Part shown: positions 1 to 7,305 of the stretch, piece by piece | Position numbering within the stretch: the stretch's first letter is position 1 | How the letters are laid out: the number at the start of each line of letters is the position of its first letter | NCBI GenBank assembly: GCA_003526375.1 | Contig: DPDG01000011.1 | Span: forward strand, 1 to 33,704 | Source: Lentisphaeria bacterium | Lineage (GTDB): Bacteria; Verrucomicrobiota; Lentisphaeria; Victivallales; UBA1829 | DNA length: 33,704 bases | Reading direction: 5' to 3' | Program-made: the position numbers and the translations under genes | The notes under the pieces: model-generated | Told to the model about the DNA's origin: nothing | Database searches by the model: none | The model's input: the letters and a program-made list of their open reading frames with translations, nothing else

Positions 1-162
1 AAGAATGAATTTCTGGATTTTTTACAAGGAAGGAGGGGGGCACTTCTTTTACAGGAGGCATGGGTAAAAAATTTTCCGAGCATTGCTGGAGATTCTTCTG
101 GATATAACGGGAGCCGAATGTCGTAACAATGACTTCTTTTTAATTTTCGGGAGGAAGGGATG

Positions 163-179
163 CCGGAGAACATCTCCGG
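163..179 (-). terminator. Weak candidate hairpin downstream of the rdgB unit
   Basis: A 6-bp GC-rich stem (CCGGAG / CTCCGG) with a 5-nt loop lies about 30 nt past the stop of the secreted-protein gene. No clear U-run follows on the minus strand, so its role as an intrinsic terminator is doubtful. I see no gene in the rest of positions 1-210. Confidence 0.25.
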
Positions 180-210
180 GATATGGCACTGTCTATGCGG
201 TAGCAGAAGA

Positions 211-1122
211 CTACCTCAGCAGACTGTCCCAAAAGGATTCCTGCTCTTTTGTGACCGGTTTTTTCTTGAGGAAACGGACCGGAAACAGCATCATCTCTGT
301 TTTATCACTGCTGATCAGTTTGAGTTTTGCTCCTGCCGCAAGCGGATTGGAAGCTGGAAGCAGGCGGTCGATTACTTCGGTTGCTTCGCGTGTGACGCGA
401 ACTGCCGGTCCGTCTGCCGGATTGACCGGAAGCTGGATCAGCGCCGAAAAGCGGAAGTCATAACCGGCGATTTTTTTTGACTGGATAAAGAAACGGAATG
501 TAAAACATTCAAGTCCGCGGAACAGGTCTTTTCCCGTATAAGTGATTCGCCCTTTGATATCCGACGGCGGCAGTAAGATCCGGCGTTTGCGCAGAGTTTC
601 ACTGAAAGCAGTCAGGTCGGGACTCCAGCTTTCTCCGGGATGAGCCAGCACATGAGATTGACCCGTCAATTCGGTAAGACCGTGTGCGGATACCGGGCGA
701 AATACCGATGCCAGCAGTATTTCCGTTTCTTTTGAAATGATTCCGTTCTCTGATTTGAATTCTGCCGGCGCTTTTGCCAGATTTCCTGTGAACGATTGGC
801 CCGCGATGGTTTGCGTTTTCACCGCTCTGCCGTTTACCGCGCCCGTCAGCGAATGAACTTCAAACTCTATTTCCAGAGCTTTTCCTGCGGAGTTGACTTT
901 CTTGACCGTCAATATGCCGGAAAGATTGACTTTGACTGTATTCAACCTCACAGCCGGTCTTTCGACACTTGGCATTTGCAGGGTATATTGCTGACTTTGC
1001 GAGGTATTCACCAGACACTCGAACCGATCTCCTGTTTTCAACGGACGCTCAAAGAAAACCGTTTCCGCGCCATTCAGGAGCAGAAACGGGAAAAATGCAA
1101 GAGCTATTGGAAACCCTTTCAT
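211..1122 (-). CDS. Secreted protein of unknown function
   Basis: This is a 303-residue protein that I do not recognise. The N-terminus (MKGFPIALAFFPFLLLNGAE) has a positive residue, a hydrophobic core and a small-residue cleavage region, typical of a Sec signal peptide, so the protein is probably periplasmic or surface-located. The rest has no further membrane segment and looks beta-rich, with many alternating hydrophobic and polar stretches. Its ATG overlaps the stop of the upstream pyrophosphatase gene by 4 nt and has no good Shine-Dalgarno of its own, so translation is probably coupled to it. The two genes form one unit, but the pairing does not suggest a shared pathway. No catalytic motif is evident. 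Confidence 0.75.
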   Translation of the reverse strand: MKGFPIALAFFPFLLLNGAETVFFERPLKTGDRFECLVNTSQSQQYTLQMPSVERPAVRLNTVKVNLSGILTVKKVNSAGKALEIEFEVHSLTGAVNGRAVKTQTIAGQSFTGNLAKAPAEFKSENGIISKETEILLASVFRPVSAHGLTELTGQSHVLAHPGESWSPDLTAFSETLRKRRILLPPSDIKGRITYTGKDLFRGLECFTFRFFIQSKKIAGYDFRFSALIQLPVNPADGPAVRVTREATEVIDRLLPASNPLAAGAKLKLISSDKTEMMLFPVRFLKKKPVTKEQESFWDSLLR

Positions 1123-1739
1123 TCGAATTCAAAATCATCCATGGAGTCAAGTTCCTCCTTAATGAAAGCTACGATTTTCTCCAATGCTTTTGCACGGTGA
1201 CTGATCTTGTCTTTGATTTCAGGTCCAAGTTCACCGAACGTCTTGTCGTAACCGTCCGGAATGAATACCGGATCATAGCCGAAACCGTGGTTTCCGCGCG
1301 GTTCCTCTATGATGGTTCCGTTGACTTCCCCGCGGAAAGTCTTGACGCTGTTGCCGCGATATGCCAGTGCGATCACGCAGACAAACCGCGCCCGCCGGTT
1401 TGTTTTTCCTTTCATCTCTTCGAGCAGTTTTCTGATCCGTTCGGCATCACTTGCATGATCTCCCGCATAACGTGCGGAAAAGATTCCAGGTGCGCCGTTC
1501 AAAACCGCGACTTCCAGACCGGAGTCATCGGCAAAAGCGGGCATGTCGGCATAAGCGGACGCCTCGCGCGCCTTGATGTCGGCATTCTCCTCGAATGAAG
1601 TTCCGTTTTCCTCAATATCGGGATAACCGTGAATTTCATCGGCGGTCAGAATCGTCATTTTTGAAAGCAGCGGCGCGAAAGCTGCCTTGAATTCTTCAAC
1701 TTTGTGTTTATTTGATGTCGCGGCAAGTATCTGAAGCAT
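1119..1739 (-). CDS. rdgB: XTP/dITP pyrophosphatase, RdgB/HAM1 family
   Basis: This 206-residue protein is close to the usual family length of about 200. The family hydrolyses non-canonical purine triphosphates (dITP, XTP) to monophosphate and pyrophosphate, cleaning the cytoplasmic nucleotide pool. All signature motifs are visible in order: TSNKHK at residues 8-13 (phosphate binding), GTSFEENADIKA at 46-57, ADDSGLEV at 70-77 with the metal-binding acidic pair, SARYAG at 88-93, GFGYDPVF at 152-159, and SHR at 180-182 for base recognition. The start is set by AAGGAG 6-7 nt upstream of the ATG. It is the first gene of a two-gene unit with the overlapping secreted-protein gene. Confidence 0.96.
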   Translation of the reverse strand: MLQILAATSNKHKVEEFKAAFAPLLSKMTILTADEIHGYPDIEENGTSFEENADIKAREASAYADMPAFADDSGLEVAVLNGAPGIFSARYAGDHASDAERIRKLLEEMKGKTNRRARFVCVIALAYRGNSVKTFRGEVNGTIIEEPRGNHGFGYDPVFIPDGYDKTFGELGPEIKDKISHRAKALEKIVAFIKEELDSMDDFEFE

Positions 1740-1767
1740 GGTTCCACTCCTTAATTTGATACTTTAT

Positions 1768-1796
1768 AATGTAACGTTGTTTTCACGCTTTGACAA
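1768..1796 (-). promoter_or_regulatory. Sigma70-like promoter of rdgB
   Basis: On the minus strand, TTGTCA (1796-1791) is followed after 17 nt by TACATT (1773-1768), about 30 nt before the rdgB start codon. This is a good match to a housekeeping promoter in both hexamers and spacing. Assigned by eye. Confidence 0.55.
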
Positions 1797-1922
1797 GACC
1801 TGAACCTTCCATTCCGGTGCAAATATTATGGAGATTTTTGCCGGATATGGAAGAAAAGAGTCACAGAAAGAGGAAAAATCATATTTCCACAAGTCCGAGG
1901 AATAATTTTTCTGGAAAGGTCC

Positions 1923-1966
1923 TTGCAATTTTCCGTGATGGTATTATATTTAATATAGCGCTAAAT
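1923..1966 (+). promoter_or_regulatory. Promoter-operator copy 1 (LacI-type operator)
   Basis: TTGCAA at 1923-1928 is followed after 16 nt by TATATT at 1945-1950. The -10 box is the first six bases of a 22-nt sequence (1945-1966) that recurs exactly at 2013-2034. The repeat holds an imperfect palindrome centred on AGCGCT, the type of central-CG operator bound by LacI-family repressors. A LacI-family gene lies at the end of this unit, so autoregulation with the adjacent hydrolase gene is the simplest reading. Confidence 0.6.
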
Positions 1967-1989
1967 AAATTTTAATTTTTCCCGGAATT

Positions 1990-2034
1990 TTGATTTTTCA
2001 GTAATTATAAAATATATTTAATATAGCGCTAAAT
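1990..2034 (+). promoter_or_regulatory. Promoter-operator copy 2 (LacI-type operator)
   Basis: TTGATT at 1990-1995 is followed after 17 nt by TATATT at 2013-2018, again the start of the 22-nt repeat. Here the palindrome TTAATATAGC/GCTAAATTAA (2018-2037) is symmetric over 20 bp except for one mismatched pair, better than in copy 1. The centre-to-centre distance to copy 1 is 68 bp. The AAGGAG ribosome-binding site of the next gene starts just after it, at about 2036. Confidence 0.6.
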
Positions 2035-2048
2035 TAAAGGAGATATTT

Positions 2049-3813
2049 ATGAAAGATATCCGGATGAACAGAGCAATGCGCCGGCATCTGATGATGGTTG
2101 GAGTGCTGCTGAGTCTGTTTTTCAGATTGTCGGGTGCTGATGCCAGGATTCAACTCGAGACGCCGTCTCTGCTGACGGTTCCACCGCATATCAGGACGGA
2201 CTCCAAACGAAAATTTGAATTCGGTATAGATACTCCTGCCGGGGCGTTGCAGATTACCATCCGTCCGAAACACTTTTCGATCCGCAAAGGGAAAAATTAC
2301 TGGATTGATTGTTCTGTTCAGAAACCTTATGTGGTTACTGCGGAACGGGATGATATGCTGAATCTGAGGCTTGAACATTTGCCTTACCAGTATGTCGTGG
2401 TCAGTGAGACCGGAGATAATCTCTTGTCCGGCGTTTCCTTTCGGGAATGGGATGTGGCAAAAGGGAAACAGGGAAACAGAGCAGACTCTCTGCCGGATGG
2501 AAGCCTCGTTGTAAAAAAGAATGTTTCCCGTTCCATGTTTCGCATGGAGTCTCCGGAGATGTCCCTGGAGGCCGGGAAAACCTATTATCTGACGATGGAG
2601 TGCCGGATGGAAAAATTTGATTACAACAGTTATTTTTTCCCGGGAGTTCAAATCTCATCGGGAGAGAAAAGCATGGTCCGGCGCGACGCTTCCTTTTATT
2701 TTCCCCATATACCGGGAAAGTGGGTGCTCAGCTACCTGCGATTCACGGTTCCTCCCGACTGGAAACATGTGAAAGCACGCGTGTTTCTCGCCAGTGACAG
2801 TACGCCGGTCAGTTTTGCCGTCCGGAACCCGGATCTTCGTCAGTGCCCTGAACTGGCAACCAATTGGCCGCGTCATATCGGGACAACTTCACAATACGGA
2901 CCGGCCGTTTCAGAAAAGAATATTGTGCCGCGTCTGATGAATCATCCGGAATATACGGCAAGTGTCGTACGAACGGACAGCGGTCCGATGCTCAGCATCA
3001 ACGGCAGGCTTGAGATTCCGACGGGATATTCCGGGGAGAACGGATCTGTTTTGAGAATGTTTTATGAAGCGGGGTATCGTCTGCATTGGGTTTCACTCGA
3101 TATGTATGCCGGATATTATTATCGAAAATTCAGCAAACTGCCGATGTGGCTTGCCGATGGCAAGTTCGATTTCCGCCAGATCGACAGGGAGCTTTCCCGA
3201 AGACTCTGTTATGCTACGGACGCTTCAGAAGGACGGCAATATACTGGTGTTCACCTTTGCCACGGCGCTGAATGCCTCCGGCGGTTTTGAAAAAAATATC
3301 CGGCGGCTTACAGGAATGAATATCAGGAAAGACCTGAGGAGGAAAGTAAGGATGCAGTATGCAGAGAAACATTCGCAGGATCCGCTTGCCGCGGGGTTGG
3401 ATACGATCAGGATTGAACAGGGGGAGATGATGCCGCTTTTTTATGTGGATGACCCGACTGCGGTTCCGCTGGCGTGGTATGATAAAAATCCTGATCTGAC
3501 TGCCGCTGCGGTCAAACGTCACAAAAACTGGACTGCGGTTTATTCTGGACCCGGAACATTTTCTCCGGAATTCCCGCGTGCTCTGGCTGCGGAGGCGGGA
3601 ATCAGGCCTGTCGGACCGCTGAATGACGTTACGGTGGCAGGAAACGGCATTGTCGCTGTTCATGCGGCTGTGCCGGGGAGCAAGACGATCAATCTTGCTG
3701 AAAAAGTCAACCTGATGGATCTTTCCACCGGGCAATGGGTGGCATTCGGAACAGACAGATATACATTTTTCATGAAATTCGGAGAAACAAAATGGTTCAA
3801 GATCGCAAAATAG
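2049..3813 (+). pseudogene. Decayed secreted GH42-like glycoside hydrolase, catalytic core deleted
   Basis: Two pieces of one protein lie in different frames. The 5' piece (2049 to about 3205) starts after AAGGAG and encodes a signal-peptide-like segment (residues 10-30), a beta-rich N-terminal region, and the first strand and helix of what looks like a TIM barrel, ending near FDFRQIDREL. The 3' piece (about 3205 to 3813, another frame) resumes at LQKDGNILVFTFATAL, which resembles the Rossmann-like trimerisation domain of GH42 beta-galactosidases, and runs through a C-terminal beta domain. The bulk of the barrel with the catalytic glutamates is missing, so this is an internal deletion plus frame change, not a simple point frameshift. 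The original substrate was probably a galactoside or related glycan. The family call is moderate; the loss of function is clear. Confidence 0.7.
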
Positions 3814-4784
3814 CCAGGCGGGTCCGTCTTGCGGATGTTGCCGCGGAAGCCGGTGTGTCTTCCATGACGGTATCGGAAATTCTGCGTCCTCGCAACAGCC
3901 GTATCCAGGTTTCGGAAAAAACACGCCTGCGGGTTCTGGAAGCGGTAAAAAGGCTGAATTACCAGCCGAATCTTCAGGCACGTTCCCTTGCGGACGGGCG
4001 AAGCTCTCTCGTAGGTATTCTTTTCAGTTCCCTGCAAGACCCGTTTTTTGCGGAGCTCCTGAATCATCTGGAGCAGGAACTCCGCCGCCACAATCTGACC
4101 GGCATTTATGCCTTCTGGTCTGATTACGAACACTTCGAACAGGCTTTGAATACGGTAATCTGCAATAATGTGTGTGGTATCGTGACCAGCCATGATGAGC
4201 TCGGAGAACGGGTCCCTGATTCGATTCCGACGGTAGTTTACGGTTATCCGCATGAAAAATACGACAGTATTTACCCAGACTGGGAGGAGATCATGAAAAT
4301 GATTTTCCGCCATCTCTATGAGCGTGGTTACCGGAAATTCGGTTATGCGGGGCACAGGGCGACCCGGAAAACGCGTCAGGATATCCTGAAAAAAATTCTT
4401 AAGGACGAAAATCTGCCGGTCAGAGCCGACTGGTTTTACAGCGATCGGAATGTTCAGGATGTCGGCATGGCTGCCGCGCGAAAGTTCCTGAAACAGAAAG
4501 AGCGGCCGGAGGTGATTATCGCACAGAATGATTTTACGGCAATGTCGCTGATGAGCAATCTTCAAATGGAAGGAGTCGGGATTCCCGAAGATGTCGCGGT
4601 TACGGGAATTGACAACCTGTTCATCAGGACTCGCCTTGCTCCGAACCTGACGACGGTTGATCTTGACATTCCCGCCATCGCAAAAAACCTTTCCGCCCTC
4701 CTGATAGAAAGACTGCGTGAACCGGCCGCACCGCATCGGGAGATCACGACGGAGTCACATCTTATAACAGGTAAATCATGCTGA
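3792..4784 (+). CDS. LacI-family transcriptional regulator
   Basis: This 330-residue repressor-type regulator starts at the ATG at 3792, chosen because GGAG lies 8 nt upstream and the DNA-binding domain then begins at the usual distance. An earlier in-frame start at 3735 adds unrelated residues. Residues 11-35 form the LacI helix-turn-helix (RLADVAAEAGVSSMTVSEIL). The hinge follows at about 56-72 (NYQPNLQARSLADGR), and the periplasmic-binding-protein-like sensor domain fills the rest. The start overlaps the end of the decayed hydrolase by 22 nt, so the two were one operon. It probably binds the AGCGCT-centred palindromes at 1946-2037 and responds to a sugar released by the now broken enzyme. 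The regulator itself looks intact. Confidence 0.93.
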   Translation: MVQDRKIARRVRLADVAAEAGVSSMTVSEILRPRNSRIQVSEKTRLRVLEAVKRLNYQPNLQARSLADGRSSLVGILFSSLQDPFFAELLNHLEQELRRHNLTGIYAFWSDYEHFEQALNTVICNNVCGIVTSHDELGERVPDSIPTVVYGYPHEKYDSIYPDWEEIMKMIFRHLYERGYRKFGYAGHRATRKTRQDILKKILKDENLPVRADWFYSDRNVQDVGMAAARKFLKQKERPEVIIAQNDFTAMSLMSNLQMEGVGIPEDVAVTGIDNLFIRTRLAPNLTTVDLDIPAIAKNLSALLIERLREPAAPHREITTESHLITGKSC

Positions 4785-4933
4785 AAGGAGACGAAACAGT
4801 GAAAATGAAGCAAAACAGACCCGGATGGAAGTGTGAGAACATGGAACAGAGAATAAGGAAAGAAGAAGTCGAAAAACGATGGAACATCGAAATAACCGGA
4901 CATTTGAATGAAAAAACAGGCGGGGGAGTCAAT

Positions 4934-5170
4934 ATGAGGGAAAGTTGTAAAAGTGTTATTTCATTCCGGCGGCAAGGCAGGGCAGGACATTGCCAGTCCC
5001 CTGCTCCTGCTTCTTCTTTCTTCCTTCCATTGTTGAATTGTTCCAGTGTTCAATTGTTCAATTGTTTTTCTACTTCTTCCTTCCGTGTTTTCTGTTCGAG
5101 ATTCTTACTTCGCAGGGTGAAAATAAGAATTTTTACCCTGATAGAGCTCCTCATAATAATTACTTGTTAA
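4934..5170 (+). pseudogene. 5' fragment of a type II pseudopilin gene, interrupted after FTLIELL
   Basis: The C-terminal residues of this frame read RRVKIRIFTLIELLIII, which is the prepilin-peptidase processing site (cleavage before the F, with the glutamate at +5) followed by the start of the hydrophobic helix. A normal pseudopilin continues for 150-250 residues from here; this one hits a stop within four codons. The upstream leader is long and odd, with short repeats such as the tandem octamer TTCAATTG at 5049-5064. From memory, this is how many Lentisphaerota pseudopilin genes look. The ATG at 4934 has GGAG 8 nt upstream; a GTG at 4799 behind AAAGGAG is an alternative in the same frame. 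The break coincides with the start of the serine-recombinase region, so this is the probable left junction of the element. Confidence 0.6.
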
Positions 5171-5200
5171 ATATACAATATGGTGTATATTAAAACAAGT
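5162..5200 (+). promoter_or_regulatory. Integrase promoter inside an imperfect palindrome, near the left end of the element
   Basis: TTGTTA (5164-5169) and TATATT (5186-5191) are separated by 16 nt and lie just upstream of the recombinase start. The arms ACTTGTTAAATATAC (5162-5176) and GTATATTAAAACAAGT (5185-5200) are imperfect inverted repeats around an 8-nt centre. Such symmetry suits either an autoregulatory operator or a half attachment site for a large serine integrase; the sequence alone cannot decide. Confidence 0.4.
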
Positions 5201-5219
5201 AGTATGAAGAGCAAAAACA

Positions 5220-6899
5220 ATGAAAGCGTTGATTTATGCACGGCAAAGCAGCGGGAAGGATGATTTTTCTGAGTCGGTGGAGGCGCAGATCGCCAACTGT
5301 AAGAAACTGGCGGCAAAAGAAAAACTTGAAGTGATTGGCATTTATAAAGATTTGAACAGCAGCGGTGAAACTTATCCGGTTGGCACAGAAGATATTGCCC
5401 GGCTGGACAAGGCATACATGAAATGGGCTTTCAGTCAAAGTGCCAAAAAGGATTTCCGCTTGGGACTTTGCCAAGTTTTGCAAAAACTACCCGAAGTTGA
5501 TTTTGTATTAGTGAATGAGCTGACGCGGCTGTATCGTCCGATCAACGGAAGCTTTCTGGAAAGTCATATCAACCAGCACCTCAAGGAAAACAATGTCAAA
5601 GTCTTGCAGGTTCAGGGCGGAACGATTGATTTGAGTGAATTCGATCAACAGTTGATTACACTGATCAAAAATCAGATTTTGTATGAAGATTTGCAGAAGA
5701 AACGGCAAAACAGCATCAATGCTTTCCGGATCAAGAAAGACAGCGGCAGACTTTGCAGCGATGCCAAGATGCACGGGATTCGCTATCTTGGCAACGGAAA
5801 AATCGAGGTGATTCCCGAATGGGTGGAAATCATCCGTTTCATCTATGACAATATCTGCGCCTATCGTTCTTACCGGGCAATCATCCGTGATTGCAATGAA
5901 CGCTGGGGGAAAGAGGTCTTTTTCTATGAAAGTTCCATTTACGCCATAGCAAAACAGCCGATTTATTGTGGTTACCAGTATAACAGTCAGGGCGAATTGA
6001 TTAAAAACGTGCAGATTACCGGTCAGGAGTTCATCTCTTTCGAGCAGTGGCAGGAAGTGCAGAAGATCATTTCGCACAAGCGGGCCGATTATCATGTAAG
6101 AGCCAAAAAGCACTGGCTTCCATTGTCCGGTAAACTCTACTGCGGAGAATGCGGCAGCAAATTGATATGTCTATTGGAACATGGGAAAATTTACTATACC
6201 TGCAATAAACGGACGCTTGACCGTAATCATGTCAACTGCCGTAACAGCCGAATCCGTTTTGAATCGGGATTGCGTGGAGAACCCGCTCTTTATGATGCTA
6301 TCTATCCACTGCTGTCCATTGCCCTGATTGAGCGGCATAGAAAAGCTGTTGAACTCTTGAACGATAAAAATGAGTTGGCAAAGTATGACGTGGAACTGAA
6401 AAATCTGGCGACTAAAGAGGAGCAGCTTCATGAAATGTTCCTGGATGGTCTTGCCTCGGAGGAGCAGTTGCGCAATCTGCTGACCCGAAACAAAGCAAGG
6501 CGTTGCGAATTACTGAAAAAAGTAACTCTTTTGAAAAGCAGCAACCTGAATGACGAGACTCTGCAGGATTTGGAAAAGAATGTTCTTGCAGATCAGTTCA
6601 ATGATCTTGCGAACAAGAATCTCCCGCAAGGCATCTATGAAAGGTTGTTGAATGACGCTCAAATTACCGCAACGAGTTATGCTGACCGGGTGGAGTTCAA
6701 TACTCTCTACGGGAATGTGACTTTGCCGCGTATCCGTTCCACAAACCGCCTCTGGATGCCAAAATGGGAAATGTCTTTGCTCAATAAAGGAACGAAGAAG
6801 TGTGTCATAGATAAAAATACGCAGATTACTGTAACCTATTTTACTGGAACCCAAGCGGAGCTGGCGGACTTTGGCAACTTGCGTATCGTCAGCCAATAG
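5220..6899 (+). CDS. Large serine recombinase / integrase
   Basis: This 559-residue site-specific recombinase is within the usual size of large serine integrases. The resolvase-type catalytic domain begins at once with YARQSS (residues 6-11, catalytic Ser10), followed by the typical SVEAQIANC helix and the NELTRLYRP segment carrying conserved arginines. The recombinase DNA-binding domain spans roughly residues 165-300. The zinc-ribbon domain starts with CGEC at 308-311 and ends with later cysteines (YTCNKR and VNC). A charged coiled-coil region follows at about 365-460, as in integrases of this class. It acts without host factors on short att sites, cutting both strands and forming a Ser-DNA link. 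It sits directly beside the broken pseudopilin, the standard place for an integrase at an element end. Shine-Dalgarno is weak (AAGAG). No recombination directionality factor was recognised. Confidence 0.93.
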   Translation: MKALIYARQSSGKDDFSESVEAQIANCKKLAAKEKLEVIGIYKDLNSSGETYPVGTEDIARLDKAYMKWAFSQSAKKDFRLGLCQVLQKLPEVDFVLVNELTRLYRPINGSFLESHINQHLKENNVKVLQVQGGTIDLSEFDQQLITLIKNQILYEDLQKKRQNSINAFRIKKDSGRLCSDAKMHGIRYLGNGKIEVIPEWVEIIRFIYDNICAYRSYRAIIRDCNERWGKEVFFYESSIYAIAKQPIYCGYQYNSQGELIKNVQITGQEFISFEQWQEVQKIISHKRADYHVRAKKHWLPLSGKLYCGECGSKLICLLEHGKIYYTCNKRTLDRNHVNCRNSRIRFESGLRGEPALYDAIYPLLSIALIERHRKAVELLNDKNELAKYDVELKNLATKEEQLHEMFLDGLASEEQLRNLLTRNKARRCELLKKVTLLKSSNLNDETLQDLEKNVLADQFNDLANKNLPQGIYERLLNDAQITATSYADRVEFNTLYGNVTLPRIRSTNRLWMPKWEMSLLNKGTKKCVIDKNTQITVTYFTGTQAELADFGNLRIVSQ

Positions 6900-6908
6900 A
6901 AGCCGGAA

Positions 6909-6943
6909 AAAACTTTCCCGGATCGACAGACCGGGAAAGTTTT
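6909..6943. terminator. Bidirectional intrinsic terminator
   Basis: A perfect 13-bp stem (AAAACTTTCCCGG / CCGGGAAAGTTTT) with a 9-nt loop sits 9 nt past the integrase stop. The stem starts with an A-run and ends with a T-run, so it works as an intrinsic terminator in both directions. It lies between the converging integrase (+) and the ends of the secretion operon (-). Confidence 0.85.
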
Positions 6944-7016
6944 AACCTAAATACCTGCCGTTAAGAGTTGTTTGAAACAGTAAAATTTGATTCAAAGGCA
7001 ACCATCTTCCTGCAAT

Positions 7017-7295
7017 TCAGGAATCCGGAAGATTCAATTTGACCTGAATGGAAATTTTCATGGTTGTTTTTTCCAACAGCCTTTTCAGTTCCAGCAGGTC
7101 ATTTTCGTTTTCTCCATCAATTTGAACGCTGGTGAGATGCTCGCGGTCAATCATGACCAGATGCCATCCCATGATATTCAGGACACCGGCAACCGTTTGG
7201 CTGCCGACAACTCTGCCCGGAATCTCGATTTTTTTCTCGGTATTTTCCAGCGTGTCATCATCGCGGTACGTGATGCGTTCAATGATTTTTACCAT
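7017..7295 (-). CDS. Small protein at the end of the T4SS operon, unknown function
   Basis: This protein has 92 residues, starting at the ATG at 7295 with AGGAGG 6 nt upstream; a GTG two codons earlier overlaps the Shine-Dalgarno and is unlikely. It is predicted to be cytoplasmic, with no membrane segment or signal. The pattern suggests a small alpha/beta fold of strands (VKIIERITYRDDD, TVAGVLNIMGWHLVMID, MKISIQVKLNL) around an acidic helix. It lies 10 nt after the Clp-like ATPase gene and just before the terminator, so it is the last gene of the operon. I do not recognise the family. An adaptor for the preceding ATPase is possible by position only. Confidence 0.7.
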   Translation of the reverse strand: MVKIIERITYRDDDTLENTEKKIEIPGRVVGSQTVAGVLNIMGWHLVMIDREHLTSVQIDGENENDLLELKRLLEKTTMKISIQVKLNLPDS

Positions 7296-7305
7296 AAACA
7301 CCTCC

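Noticed and set aside
1740..2048. Possible tRNA or small RNA gene in the AT-rich gap.
   Set aside because: No cloverleaf or T-loop sequence could be found; the gap is explained by the two divergent promoters and the operator repeats.
3660..4736. A 358-codon minus-strand frame opposite the LacI-family gene.
   Set aside because: The plus-strand LacI gene has an obvious HTH and hinge; the antisense product is Arg/His/Phe-rich, typical of a shadow.
5168..5178. The 11-mer TAAATATACAA recurs at 32039-32049, which could be the two att cores of a 26.9-kb element.
   Set aside because: The sequence is A/T-only apart from one C and both places are AT-rich, so chance is likely. No pseudopilin remainder follows 32049, as an attR there would require.
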